Origin: Actinomycetota bacterium
GTDB lineage: Bacteria; Cyanobacteriota; Vampirovibrionia; Obscuribacterales; Obscuribacteraceae
Direction: 5' to 3'
Length of the DNA stretch: 8,128 bases
NCBI GenBank assembly: GCA_903970355.1
Contig: CAJCIF010000178.1
Span: 1 to 8,128, forward strand
In this document: positions 1 to 6,683 of the stretch, in pieces
Layout of the letters: every line of letters starts with the position of its first letter
Position numbering within the stretch: the first letter of the stretch is position 1
Position numbers and translations under genes: made by a program
Notes under the pieces: generated by a model
Seen by the model: only the letters and a program-made list of their open reading frames with translations
What the model was told of the DNA's origin: nothing
The model's database searches: none

Positions 1-696
1 CTCCGATCTGGTGCCCAGCTCATCGACAAAGATGAACCGAGGTCCATGGTTTTGCACCGCTTCGAGCATCGTCCGATACTGCTGCTCAGGACTGGCAACC
101 TGAAGACGACGCGCTCTGCCCCCCGAAGGATGCGGTATATCACCGTACCCGAGGATTTCGCCCGACTTATCAACAACAATTACAGAGCTGCCGTAGGTTT
201 CAGCAAGGTGTGCTGCCGCAGGGCGAAGCAAGGTGGTTTTGCCACTGCCCGGAGGTCCGATGATAAGCACCGATTCCCCGCGGTCGAAGACATGCTTAAT
301 GAGCGGAAAAATGCCTCCATCCTTAATGACTCGTCCATAGCGAATCGTGGCGCCGACAGGATTGTCCTTGGCGTTCATGATCACGCTTGCCCGGTGCATC
401 GTCGCATTGACGCCAGCACGATGGTCGGAGTTAACCTTTCCAATGTGCTTTATGACGTGTGCGATATCAGCTTGCTCCGAATTCGGTGCGTCAAGATCGA
501 TTTCGTTCCAATCAGCAAAGACAACGCGAGGAGGACGCCCGAGATCGAGACGAACCTCAACGAGAAGTGGATAGTCCTGCTGCTCCATCATTGGATCGAG
601 AAATGTCTCAACCAATTTCCGAATGGAGGGGGGGACGACGTCTAGAAAGGCCGCGGCTTCGCTCCGGGCATGTTCTTCGAAGTTGTAGTTTTTCAT
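1..696 (-). CDS. Ycf45/SpoIIIAA-like P-loop ATPase, partial (C-terminus beyond window)
   Basis: The 232 visible residues match the Ycf45-type AAA ATPases, which usually carry a C-terminal single-stranded nucleic-acid-binding R3H domain. An N-terminal region with the signature VEVRLDLGRPP (residues 46-56) leads to a family block with HRAG (92-95) and MHRASVIMNAKDNPVGATIRYGR (100-122 region). Walker A is GPPGSGKT at 147-154, followed by VIVVDKSGEI (172-181), GDIPHPSGGRARR (185-197) and Walker B FIFVDELGT (221-229). The family hydrolyses ATP, but its cellular role is poorly defined. The start ATG at 694-696 has AGAGGTG about 7 nt upstream. The gene is cut at base 1, so the rest of the ATPase core and any R3H domain are not visible. 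It stands alone here behind a 389-bp gap. The family call is firm; nucleic-acid binding is inferred from the family. Confidence 0.88.
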   Translation of the reverse strand, partial: MKNYNFEEHARSEAAAFLDVVPPSIRKLVETFLDPMMEQQDYPLLVEVRLDLGRPPRVVFADWNEIDLDAPNSEQADIAHVIKHIGKVNSDHRAGVNATMHRASVIMNAKDNPVGATIRYGRVIKDGGIFPLIKHVFDRGESVLIIGPPGSGKTTLLRPAAAHLAETYGSSVIVVDKSGEILGYGDIPHPSGGRARRLQVASPEQQYRTMLEAVQNHGPRFIFVDELGTRSE

Positions 697-1085
697 GTGT
701 AGCACCTCTTGGAGGTTAAGATCTGAACGCAAAATGCGCCAGGCTCTCGATTACGAACAAACAACAAGAACAACACATGGGCCGCTTTACCAACAACACC
801 AATTCTGGCGATTGATTTTGTTGTTAATGACTGCGGGGGTTCTGTGTGATGCCTATGTTGGATGAACGATGTAGAAAAGCACCTTTTGGGTAACACTTAT
901 AAAGAACTCAAGTAAACCAAGAAGTCTTAAACCATGAGGCTTTCGAGCCACCCGATTTCTTAAAAATTCCGCAGATTCAAGCTTCTATTTGCACACAAAC
1001 ATGAGATCCGCACTGTTGCATGCTTTTCCAGACATGGTGCACAAGCTCCGCAAATCATGGATTCTGCTTGGCAACAAAGTCATCA
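697..1085. other. Intergenic region upstream of the ATPase gene
   Basis: This 389-bp stretch lies between the stop of the CYTH gene and the start of the ATPase gene, both on the minus strand. I find no credible coding sequence. A 67-codon minus-strand frame (693-896) starts at GTG without a ribosome binding site and encodes an unremarkable, arginine/histidine-scattered peptide. An AACAACA/TGTTGTT inverted repeat lies around 792-836. The ATPase promoter should lie here. A minus-strand TATAAG occurs near 897-902, but no well-spaced -35 box accompanies it. No U-tracted terminator hairpin was found for the CYTH gene. Confidence 0.5.
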
Positions 1086-1757
1086 CTATTGGCGCGATAG
1101 TTCTAGCAGATCTTTGTACGACTCTTTAACTGGTACAGCTTGTTGAGCGACTTGCACAACGAATGACTCGATTGATTGCTCAATCTGCTTCGTTTCCTCT
1201 TTTGTTTCTGCCATCACTTCCACTTCCATGTAAGTGCCTGAAAATCGTCCCAAATCCTCGGTTTTATCAATGCTGACAACAGCATTTCTATCACCGAGAT
1301 TGCCTTTGTAGAGCTCTCTCGTTTTCTCAAGCATGAGCGGCTGCTTGCCATGCATCATTCGATATACAAATAGCAACCCAAAGGAGACTGTTGAACTTAA
1401 GCGGCGTTCTCTCTCCAGTCTCTCTCTGCCACCATCGACGGTGGTAGCCCAGTTTTTTATGGTGAGGATATGGACAGCTTCTTTATCGATTTCTTCTCTT
1501 CGAATTCTAATAAGCTCGCCTTTATCGCGAGTCGGAAAGAACCAATCTTGCATTTCGGCTTTGCACCAGTAGGTGAAACCGGCAAATTCAATTTCTTCGA
1601 GAAGCTTTTTCTTGTTCTGGTGTTTAAGCGAGTATTTTCGTTCTACTTCGAGCCGATCGACCGCCTCTCCACCGGATCCAATCCAGCGCAGGAGTGTTCG
1701 GAATAAAACATTGAACACTGGTTGAAGAAAGAAAGAGGCAGCAATCCAATTCCACAT
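1086..1757 (-). CDS. CYTH-domain protein with hydrophobic N-terminus
   Basis: This 223-residue protein carries a CYTH (triphosphate tunnel metalloenzyme) domain. The hallmark ExExK is EVERK at residues 37-41. Alternating charged strands follow: RIRRE (84-88), LTIKNW (98-103), RERLERER (111-118), EKTRELY (144-150), SIDKTEDLG (162-170), YMEVEV (176-181) and a C-terminal SYKDLL (213-218). Family members hydrolyse inorganic triphosphate or thiamine triphosphate, or make cAMP; which applies cannot be read from sequence. Residues 3-26 are hydrophobic and may anchor the protein to the membrane, leaving the catalytic tunnel cytoplasmic; this is unusual for the family. The frame stays open upstream to 1877, but those 40 residues look non-coding and the upstream ATG has no ribosome binding site. 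The ATG at 1757 has AGGT about 7 nt upstream and a TATACT box at 1794-1799. The start is therefore likely but not certain. Confidence 0.8.
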   Translation of the reverse strand: MWNWIAASFFLQPVFNVLFRTLLRWIGSGGEAVDRLEVERKYSLKHQNKKKLLEEIEFAGFTYWCKAEMQDWFFPTRDKGELIRIRREEIDKEAVHILTIKNWATTVDGGRERLERERRLSSTVSFGLLFVYRMMHGKQPLMLEKTRELYKGNLGDRNAVVSIDKTEDLGRFSGTYMEVEVMAETKEETKQIEQSIESFVVQVAQQAVPVKESYKDLLELSRQ

Positions 1758-2237
1758 ATAAATACCTGCGCTCGAAACCAACTTCGATTTTGCAGTATAC
1801 GCTCCTTGTGTTCGATTTTGTGGGCATGGCAGTGGCATACCTCTATGCTGCCAGGCGCTTGCGTGAGCATGTGTCATATTGGCAACGCCATATATTCAGT
1901 GTGTTCTTAGGGGTTAGCAAAGGTTCGCTAGCTCAGATTCTCACCGTATTCTGCAACATCGAAACACGAAAGGGGCGTCTCGCTTGAGTTTGCGTATTCG
2001 CATCGATAGTCTGTGAACAGTTCTTCCGGAAATATCCATGAAATCGAGTAACTGTACCTGTCAAAACCCTCAAATGCGCACCATAGCAGTGTTGAGTTTT
2101 GGCGTCGTCAAGTTACCGCGCCCCGGTAGAACCCATCTTTTCAACTAGGCAATAACGCGAGTTTACGCCACATCATCAATTTCCGAAACTTCACGACGAG
2201 GTTTCGGTTTTCGTCAACCTAAAAAACAGGAGCAGCC
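1758..2237. other. Divergent intergenic region between the CYTH and SAM-HAT-like genes
   Basis: This roughly 480-bp spacer separates two divergently transcribed genes and should hold both promoters. For the minus-strand gene, TATACT at 1794-1799 is a plausible -10 box, placed to give a leader of about 30 nt, but its -35 region is poor. For the plus-strand gene I see no convincing promoter. Just before its start is a hairpin (2183-2207). Short open frames in the region are low-complexity shadows without ribosome binding sites. No tRNA or repeat was found. Confidence 0.5.
2183..2207 (+). promoter_or_regulatory. Leader hairpin upstream of the SAM-HAT-like gene
   Basis: CCGAAAC (2183-2189) and GTTTCGG (2201-2207) form a perfect 7-bp stem with an 11-nt loop, followed by TTTTCGTC. 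It ends about 30 nt before the ATG at 2238. The short T-run gives it a weak terminator-like look, so it could be an attenuator, a leader stem that stabilises the mRNA, or the end of an upstream transcript. No known riboswitch consensus was recognised around it. Confidence 0.35.
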
Positions 2238-3110
2238 ATGTTACAGATCGAACTCATCTGCGATTACGCACGCCACGACCTTGCCTATTGGGAGGTCAAA
2301 CGTGCAATCCAAAAAGCATTGCAAGAACACGGCATCACTGATGCCGACATTGAAAAACTTCCGGTCCGGAAGTTCAACACCATCGAAGCCGCCTTTCTGG
2401 TTTACCAGACAAGCATGACCACCAAACGTCCGGATCCGAAAACAACATGGCTCTTCGTCAATGTTGCTCCTCGCGGATCTAAGAAGTCGGCCTTCAAAAA
2501 CAACACCGGTGAACCGCTCGTATATGCGGTTTTGAAAAATGGTGTCCGCATCGTCGCGATCTACTCGGGTTACACGCTTTCGCTTGTACGCGAGGAAATC
2601 GTTGAGCTCTACGACGTGCCAATTGAAGGCGCGCAGTTCCGATCAAGAGACAGAAGCCCGGATCCGTTCGCGGCCCTCGTAGCTGGCGATTTATCAGTCC
2701 TCGGTGAAAAACTGAACCCGGAAGACATTCCTGTTTTGCCGGAAGGCGTGCTCCTCTATACGGATGCGCCTTTCAAAAACCTGAAGGTCAATTACCGGGT
2801 CGGCGAAGGAGCCGTTGCCTTTCTGAAACCGGGCGATCAAGTCTGGGTAAAGATTGGCAACATCCGCAAAAAGGCGTACGTAGCAGGCGGAAACTTCGAG
2901 GTTCCGGAAGGAGTTCTTTCGTTCTCACCGGGAAGTTCTGGCTGTGGACGCAACTTCCTGGAGGTTTTCTGGAGAGGGCAGGAGGCTGCCACGCTTTATC
3001 AAAATCCAGAACCGGGAGCCCAGGTTGAATTCGGACTGGTTATGCCCTGGTACGCCGGCTGGAATCAACTGCGTTGGCCATGGGCTAAAACCGTACGAGA
3101 AGCGGCTTAA
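2238..3110 (+). CDS. Divergent SAM hydroxide adenosyltransferase (DUF62)-fold protein
   Basis: This 290-residue protein can be aligned by eye along the whole SAM hydroxide adenosyltransferase family, which splits SAM into adenosine and methionine and is related to fluorinase. The opening strand LICDYARHD (6-14) corresponds to the usual LLTDFG. VNVAPRG (74-80) sits where VVDPGVG is expected, and IYSGYTLSLV (108-117) where GPDNGLLS is expected. FRSRD (134-138) sits where FHGRD is expected, and PFAALVAGDLSVLG (143-156) matches the helix after it. The C-terminal domain keeps APFKNLKVN (177-185, usual FGNLxTN), GDQVWVKIG (199-207) and FLEVFWRGQEAATLY (240-254, usual LEIAVNxGxAAxxL). The length is normal for the family. 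The usual Asp and His of the Asp-Arg-His set appear as Ala78 and Arg135, so normal activity is doubtful. The start is supported by AGGAG about 7 nt upstream. It is monocistronic, with a strong terminator at 3127-3184. Confidence 0.72.
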   Translation: MLQIELICDYARHDLAYWEVKRAIQKALQEHGITDADIEKLPVRKFNTIEAAFLVYQTSMTTKRPDPKTTWLFVNVAPRGSKKSAFKNNTGEPLVYAVLKNGVRIVAIYSGYTLSLVREEIVELYDVPIEGAQFRSRDRSPDPFAALVAGDLSVLGEKLNPEDIPVLPEGVLLYTDAPFKNLKVNYRVGEGAVAFLKPGDQVWVKIGNIRKKAYVAGGNFEVPEGVLSFSPGSSGCGRNFLEVFWRGQEAATLYQNPEPGAQVEFGLVMPWYAGWNQLRWPWAKTVREAA

Positions 3111-3126
3111 GCTCAACGTGTAGGAC

Positions 3127-3184
3127 AAATAGGTGCTGCAAAAACTGCGATGATCGCCGCATCATCCGGCAGCACCTATTTTTT
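3127..3184 (+). terminator. Rho-independent terminator of the SAM-HAT-like gene
   Basis: A perfect 13-bp stem pairs 3127-3139 with 3169-3181 (core AGGTGCTGC/GCAGCACCT). A nested GATGAT/ATCATC stem (3149-3154 with 3161-3166) occupies the loop. A run of six T follows. It begins 17 nt after the stop codon. Confidence 0.9.
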
Positions 3185-3216
3185 GTATTTTATACTGTGT
3201 TTTATAGTATAACAGT

Positions 3217-3265
3217 TAAAAATGGAGATTCGAAAGAGGGCACATCCCCAATTTCGAATCTCCAT
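3217..3265 (-). terminator. Rho-independent terminator of the minus-strand gene at 3281-4885
   Basis: A perfect 14-bp stem pairs 3222-3235 (ATGGAGATTCGAAA) with 3252-3265. The loop contains a small GGG/CCC pairing. Read on the minus strand, the stem runs into TTTTT (complement of 3218-3222). It starts about 15 nt after the stop at 3281. With the plus-strand terminator it insulates two convergent genes. A further small inverted repeat, TATACT/AGTATA (3191-3196/3206-3211), lies between the two. Confidence 0.88.
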
Positions 3266-3280
3266 CGCCTAAATCTGGGC

Positions 3281-4885
3281 TTAATACGCGAGCTTCCGGT
3301 ATAGGGCAATTGCAAGCACGCAGATGCAAGCAGCAGTTTCCAACAAATCTTCCTTCCAATCGCTTTCCTCCAGAAGCGAGAAGTAGAGGTGAACCGGAAC
3401 AGAGCCCGGTATTGGGGTGTTAGTTGCTTCGTTACGCCAATCTTTCAACATAGCGCGTGTAGATTGCCCTGAAGTCTGTTCGCTTTCTAAGAGATAGCCG
3501 GCCGCCACTGCTGGCGCCACCATCTCAAAGAGAGCAACAAGAGACTGAGGTGACTTACCGAATCCAAAGCCGCCCGTCTGACTGACTTTACAACAGATAT
3601 CATTTGCAACGGTTGGACCAAGACGGCGTCCGCTGTAAATGATAAAGCTGCTTACATCAGCCAGAAGCCGGTTTCGGTCTAGAAACGGTGTGCTTCGCAA
3701 GAGGTCAATGATACGGGTGACATCGCAATCTGCATCAACGCTAATTGTGTTGGCGGCGAGCAGCGAATGGTCGGCGAGTACATCGGAAACCTTCATCATG
3801 TCTAGTGAAAATGGTGTGTAAGACAACTGGCGAAGGCGTCCAATTCGGTAATGTGGAGCATAGATACGAGCTACTTTCGCGTTCGCATCTACATCCACTT
3901 GGTTAACGTAGGGTTTTCCTACTTCGCATTGCCGAAAATTTCTATAGAGCTTTTCAAAGGCCTCATCGAATTTCGATTCTGATTCAGCCGCCAGCTTCAC
4001 ACTGTGCGCGTGAAGAGGCACTTGAGCCCAGAATTGACCAACGAGGTATTTGATTATGTCGGCATCGAGGGAAACGAACTGTTTGGCGATATAACGGATG
4101 AGCGGAACATCGCTGTGATAAGTTTCCGGTTCAATTTGACAGATACGTTCCACCTGCTCTTTGCTTAGCATTCCACTAGTCGGCACCTGCCAGAGCCTTT
4201 CAGCAAAATTGTGCAAGCGACAAACAATGGGATCTAAGGCAGAATGATCAAGGCTAACCAGATGTACCTGGAATCCAAGACTCTGATAGAGCCTCATTCT
4301 TTGTTGCTGTTTTGTTTTCAATCCGCTTTCGAGTTCTGCTACCTCCAGACTCTGGATTTGCCTGGAAGAGCGGTTGAGAAGCTGCCAGTCCCAATCTAGA
4401 AGCATTACATCAACACCGAGATCGAGAGTTGCGCCAAGTCGCATACTCCGCCCCAGCTCTGCAAGCAACGCAAGCGAGTCCTCTGTTGGGCTGAGGCCAT
4501 GACAAAGAAGCACGTTTTTGACGCGGCTAGCCGATGTTTCAGAAAGGTTGGCACAAGTTAGTTCGACTGCACCTTTCTGGAGCTTTCCAAGTAAATCTAT
4601 GCTGGGTTCAATTGCACTTGGTGCATCATTTTCGCGCCTGAGATTGCCAATCGGAACGGTGAGCGTACTCAACAATCTTTCCGGCAGAGCAAGAAAGAGA
4701 TTGAGCCAATCCGCATTGAGTCTTCCCGGTCCGTGTTTGATTGTTGCCGTTAACAGCTGCTCTGAAATGGGCACTGCGAGGGCTTCGAGCATCGCATCAT
4801 TTTTGTGTCCCCGTTTTTCTTCGCGCATAATTCGTGTTTGGGCGCGTCTTTGAGCCCATTCAGCGAGCCAATAGATAGAAAGCAT
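3281..4885 (-). CDS. Protein of unknown function with a possible class I aminoacyl-tRNA synthetase-like core
   Basis: I do not recognise this 534-residue protein by name. The N-terminal part (1-120) is helical. The middle resembles Tyr/Trp-tRNA synthetase catalytic domains: HGLSPTEDS (129-137) fits the GFxPTxxS entry loop, and LGVDVMLLDWDWQLLN (156-171) fits the strand GxxVIxLLADxHAxLN. LYQSLGFQVHLVSLD (199-213), YIAKQFVSLDADI (265-277) and LVGQFWAQVPLHAHSV (281-296) follow in plausible order. A HIGH motif is missing after the entry loop (LALLAELGR instead) and no clear KMSKS is visible. Residues 330-500 are an unrecognised, mostly helical region. The end (515-529) is hydrophobic and could be a tail anchor. 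The chosen ATG has GGAGGT 3 nt upstream; a TTG at 4918 and an ATG at 4912 in frame lack a comparable site. The gene is confident; the synthetase resemblance is tentative. Confidence 0.85.
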   Translation of the reverse strand: MLSIYWLAEWAQRRAQTRIMREEKRGHKNDAMLEALAVPISEQLLTATIKHGPGRLNADWLNLFLALPERLLSTLTVPIGNLRRENDAPSAIEPSIDLLGKLQKGAVELTCANLSETSASRVKNVLLCHGLSPTEDSLALLAELGRSMRLGATLDLGVDVMLLDWDWQLLNRSSRQIQSLEVAELESGLKTKQQQRMRLYQSLGFQVHLVSLDHSALDPIVCRLHNFAERLWQVPTSGMLSKEQVERICQIEPETYHSDVPLIRYIAKQFVSLDADIIKYLVGQFWAQVPLHAHSVKLAAESESKFDEAFEKLYRNFRQCEVGKPYVNQVDVDANAKVARIYAPHYRIGRLRQLSYTPFSLDMMKVSDVLADHSLLAANTISVDADCDVTRIIDLLRSTPFLDRNRLLADVSSFIIYSGRRLGPTVANDICCKVSQTGGFGFGKSPQSLVALFEMVAPAVAAGYLLESEQTSGQSTRAMLKDWRNEATNTPIPGSVPVHLYFSLLEESDWKEDLLETAACICVLAIALYRKLAY

Positions 4886-4898
4886 ATGACCTCCGTTT

Positions 4899-4928
4899 TT
4901 TATAGTTGCCATAGGCAACGGTTATGAA
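4899..4928 (-). promoter_or_regulatory. Candidate promoter with an operator-like palindrome
   Basis: On the minus strand TTCATA (4923-4928) and TATAAA (4899-4904) are separated by 18 bp, acceptable for a sigma-70-type promoter. The spacer contains the perfect palindrome GTTGCC-ATA-GGCAAC (4905-4919), placed where a repressor would block polymerase. Against this, the -10 box ends only 13 nt before the ATG, so transcription would start at or inside the GGAGGT ribosome binding site. The palindrome is certain; its role is a guess. Confidence 0.35.
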
Positions 4929-5310
4929 TAAGGCGAGACACAGTCATCGCCAGGATTTGTTTTTTGCAAAGAGCCGGAGTTACTCAGCTCGAAAAATTGC
5001 ACGTCTAAAAGTGCGTGGTTGATTCCGGAGCGCAAGCCAAAGCGGCGCAACAACGTAGCATCATTGTTGTGGTGCGCGAATTGAGGTTTTTACAGTGATA
5101 GTTGCTTTCTTGCATTGTCCGGTACGAAAAGTGATGATTTGAATCTAGGTAAAACCTGCTTCAAAGCCAATAAGAACTAACGGTTTGTAAATGGCTATTG
5201 GTTTTGTGGCTCCGAGAGCCAGCGTGGCCGCGGGCTTTTCCAAAAGTGTGCGTGGAATAAATTCCTAGCGAAGCTTTGCAAGCATTAGGATATTTCTGTG
5301 TCTTGTTGCG

Positions 5311-5397
5311 TAGGGGCGGCTAAAGCCGCCCGCCAAAGTCATTACATCCGACTGCGACGAATCGAAATTGCTACACGGGCGGCTAAAGCCGCCCCTA
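5311..5397. repeat. Inverted pair of short GC-rich palindromic repeats (REP/BIME-like)
   Basis: Two 22-nt copies, 5311-5332 and 5376-5397, each contain GGGCGGC-TAAA-GCCGCCC, a 7-bp GC stem with a 4-nt loop. The flanking TAG and CG bases are mirrored: copy 1 reads TAGGGGCGGC... and copy 2 ends ...GCCGCCCCTA. The two are therefore reverse complements except in the loop, where TAAA becomes TTTA. A 43-nt spacer separates them, so the pair could fold as one long hairpin or two small ones. This arrangement is that of REP doublets (REPINs), which are usually multicopy in a genome and moved by a separate RAYT transposase. No such gene is in this window. Confidence 0.8.
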
Positions 5398-5494
5398 CAT
5401 TGCCCCACCGTCTGCACACATTGCACGTCACATTGCAGGCGCAAATAGCTATAGAATCTTGGGTTGGAAACAGCACCTTTATGACAACTGAAAC

Positions 5495-6526
5495 ATGCAA
5501 CACACAAAACAAGGTTTGGAATCACTGACGATTTTCGAGCAATTGCCTCGCGTTGAGCTAGCCGTATTGCCTACCCCTATCCAAGAGCTAGCGCGACTAT
5601 CAGAAGCGCTAGCCGGCCCCCGCATTCTTGTAAAAAGAGACGATTTGACAGGATTGGGCGGGGGCGGAAACAAGCTCCGCAAGCTCGAATATCTTGTCGC
5701 TGATGCTATTTCAAAAGGAGCCAATTGCGTCATTACAGCAGGTGCAATGCAATCCAATCATTGCCGTCAAACTGCAGCGGCCGCTGCCAAGTCCGGTTTG
5801 ACTTGCCATCTTGTTTTAAGCGGCAATGCTTTAGATAAGCCAACTGGCAACTTTTATTTCGATCAACTGCTCGGGGCAACTTTGCATTTTACAGAAAGGC
5901 ATTTGCGAAATGAAAAGATGGAGTCTGTAGCAGAGGAGTTGCGTGCACAAGGACATTCGCCTTATGTGATTCCAATTGGCGGATCGAATGCCGTTGGGGC
6001 GATGGGCTACGTTCGAGCATTGATCGAAATCGATAAACAATTAAAAGGCGATGGCACTATTGTTGATCGCATCATTTTCAGCACTTCATCGGGAGGAACT
6101 CAAGCCGGACTCGTGCTTGGCGCAAAGTTGCGTGGTTTTGATGGTCAGCTCACAGGTATAAGCATCGATCATGGTCCGGATGAGACTGATCCTTCTAAAT
6201 TTAAAGCCACCATATACGATATCATTGCAGAGGCATCGCGAAACCTGGGCGCACCTGACATATGCAGTATGAACGACATCTCGATCGACTATGACTATCT
6301 CGGCGAAGGCTACGGCATAGTGGGAGAGCTGGAGCGTGAAGCGATCAAACTGATGGCCAAAACAGAGGGACTGTTAGTCGGACCTGTTTATACAGGAAGA
6401 GCTCTGGGTGCAATGATTGATTTGATCAGACGGCAAGCAATCGGTAAAAACGAAACCGTGCTTTTCCTTCATACGGGTGACGATATTGCTCTGCACGCCT
6501 ACAACGAAGATTTGCTGAAGCCCTAA
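5495..6526 (+). CDS. dcyD: D-cysteine desulfhydrase / ACC deaminase family PLP enzyme
   Basis: This 343-residue fold-type II PLP enzyme most likely converts D-cysteine to pyruvate, ammonia and hydrogen sulfide. Family landmarks are LPTPIQEL (25-32), KRDDLTGLGGGGNKLRKLEY (47-66) with the Schiff-base lysine at Lys60, and QSNHCRQT (86-93) that positions substrate. IGGSN (161-165), the phosphate-binding loop STSSGGTQAG (196-205) and PVYTGRA (297-303) follow. Thr300 and Thr327 occupy the two positions that are Glu and Leu in true ACC deaminases, which favours D-cysteine desulfhydrase. The last motif reads FLHTGDDIA, where the family usually has TGGxPA. Full length for the family. The ATG at 5495 lacks a clear ribosome binding site, and TTG at codon 8 is a possible alternative. 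It appears to be a single-gene unit; CCCT/AGGG around the stop followed by GTTT is at most a weak terminator. Confidence 0.88.
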   Translation: MQHTKQGLESLTIFEQLPRVELAVLPTPIQELARLSEALAGPRILVKRDDLTGLGGGGNKLRKLEYLVADAISKGANCVITAGAMQSNHCRQTAAAAAKSGLTCHLVLSGNALDKPTGNFYFDQLLGATLHFTERHLRNEKMESVAEELRAQGHSPYVIPIGGSNAVGAMGYVRALIEIDKQLKGDGTIVDRIIFSTSSGGTQAGLVLGAKLRGFDGQLTGISIDHGPDETDPSKFKATIYDIIAEASRNLGAPDICSMNDISIDYDYLGEGYGIVGELEREAIKLMAKTEGLLVGPVYTGRALGAMIDLIRRQAIGKNETVLFLHTGDDIALHAYNEDLLKP

Positions 6527-6606
6527 TTTCGAGGGGTTTGCTTGAATGTGCTGAATACTTCGTAAGAAATTTGCGTATATTACTATATCTTATAATGTTA
6601 TTCTCG

Positions 6607-6657
6607 AAAAACACAAGCAGGGAGCCGGGCTCAGATAGCACCGGTTCATCCCTGCTT
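6607..6657 (-). terminator. Rho-independent terminator of the three-gene minus-strand set
   Basis: A 9-bp stem pairs AAGCAGGGA (6615-6623) with TCCCTGCTT (6649-6657), with a possible inner CCGG/CCGG pairing. Read on the minus strand it leads into GTGTTTTT (T-run opposite 6607-6611). It lies 27 nt beyond the stop at 6684. The plus-strand side has no T-run, so it serves the minus strand. Confidence 0.75.
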
Positions 6658-6683
6658 CAAAACGTATCGAGTGGTTATATCGA

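Larger units (their letters stand above)
4886..5494. other. Hairpin-rich divergent intergenic region
   Basis: This roughly 610-bp spacer lies between the minus-strand synthetase-like gene and the plus-strand desulfhydrase gene. No credible gene was seen. It holds an inverted repeat near the left gene (4905-4919). An imperfect hairpin spans 5045-5077 (GCGC and ACAAC paired with GTTGT and GCGC). A 10-bp stem with one G-T pair joins 5163-5172 to 5196-5205 (CCAATA/TATTGG core). A small GGCTC/GAGCC stem lies at 5208-5220, and the paired GC-rich palindromes at 5311-5397. A TATAGA at 5450-5455 could be the -10 box for the right gene, but a -35 box at proper spacing is lacking. Confidence 0.5.

Noticed and set aside
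46..645. A 199-codon plus-strand open frame
   Set aside because: It lies antisense to the P-loop ATPase, whose minus-strand frame has unmistakable Walker motifs; the plus-strand product has no coherent domain.
693..896. A 67-codon minus-strand frame whose stop overlaps the ATPase start (ATGA)
   Set aside because: The overlap is suggestive of coupling, but the frame starts at GTG without a ribosome binding site and the peptide looks non-coding.
1758..1877. A 40-residue N-terminal extension of the CYTH protein
   Set aside because: The upstream ATG has no ribosome binding site, and the added residues lack family similarity.
5311..5397. A CRISPR array
   Set aside because: There are only two copies, in inverted rather than direct orientation, with no further spacers and no cas gene.
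5265..5525. Open frames on both strands across the palindromic repeat pair
   Set aside because: They only translate the repeat (GGFSRP twice) and have no ribosome binding site or family similarity.
6571..6596. TTGCGT and a perfect TATAAT on the plus strand
   Set aside because: The spacing is only 14 bp and no plus-strand gene follows; it sits in an AT-rich gap between convergent units.
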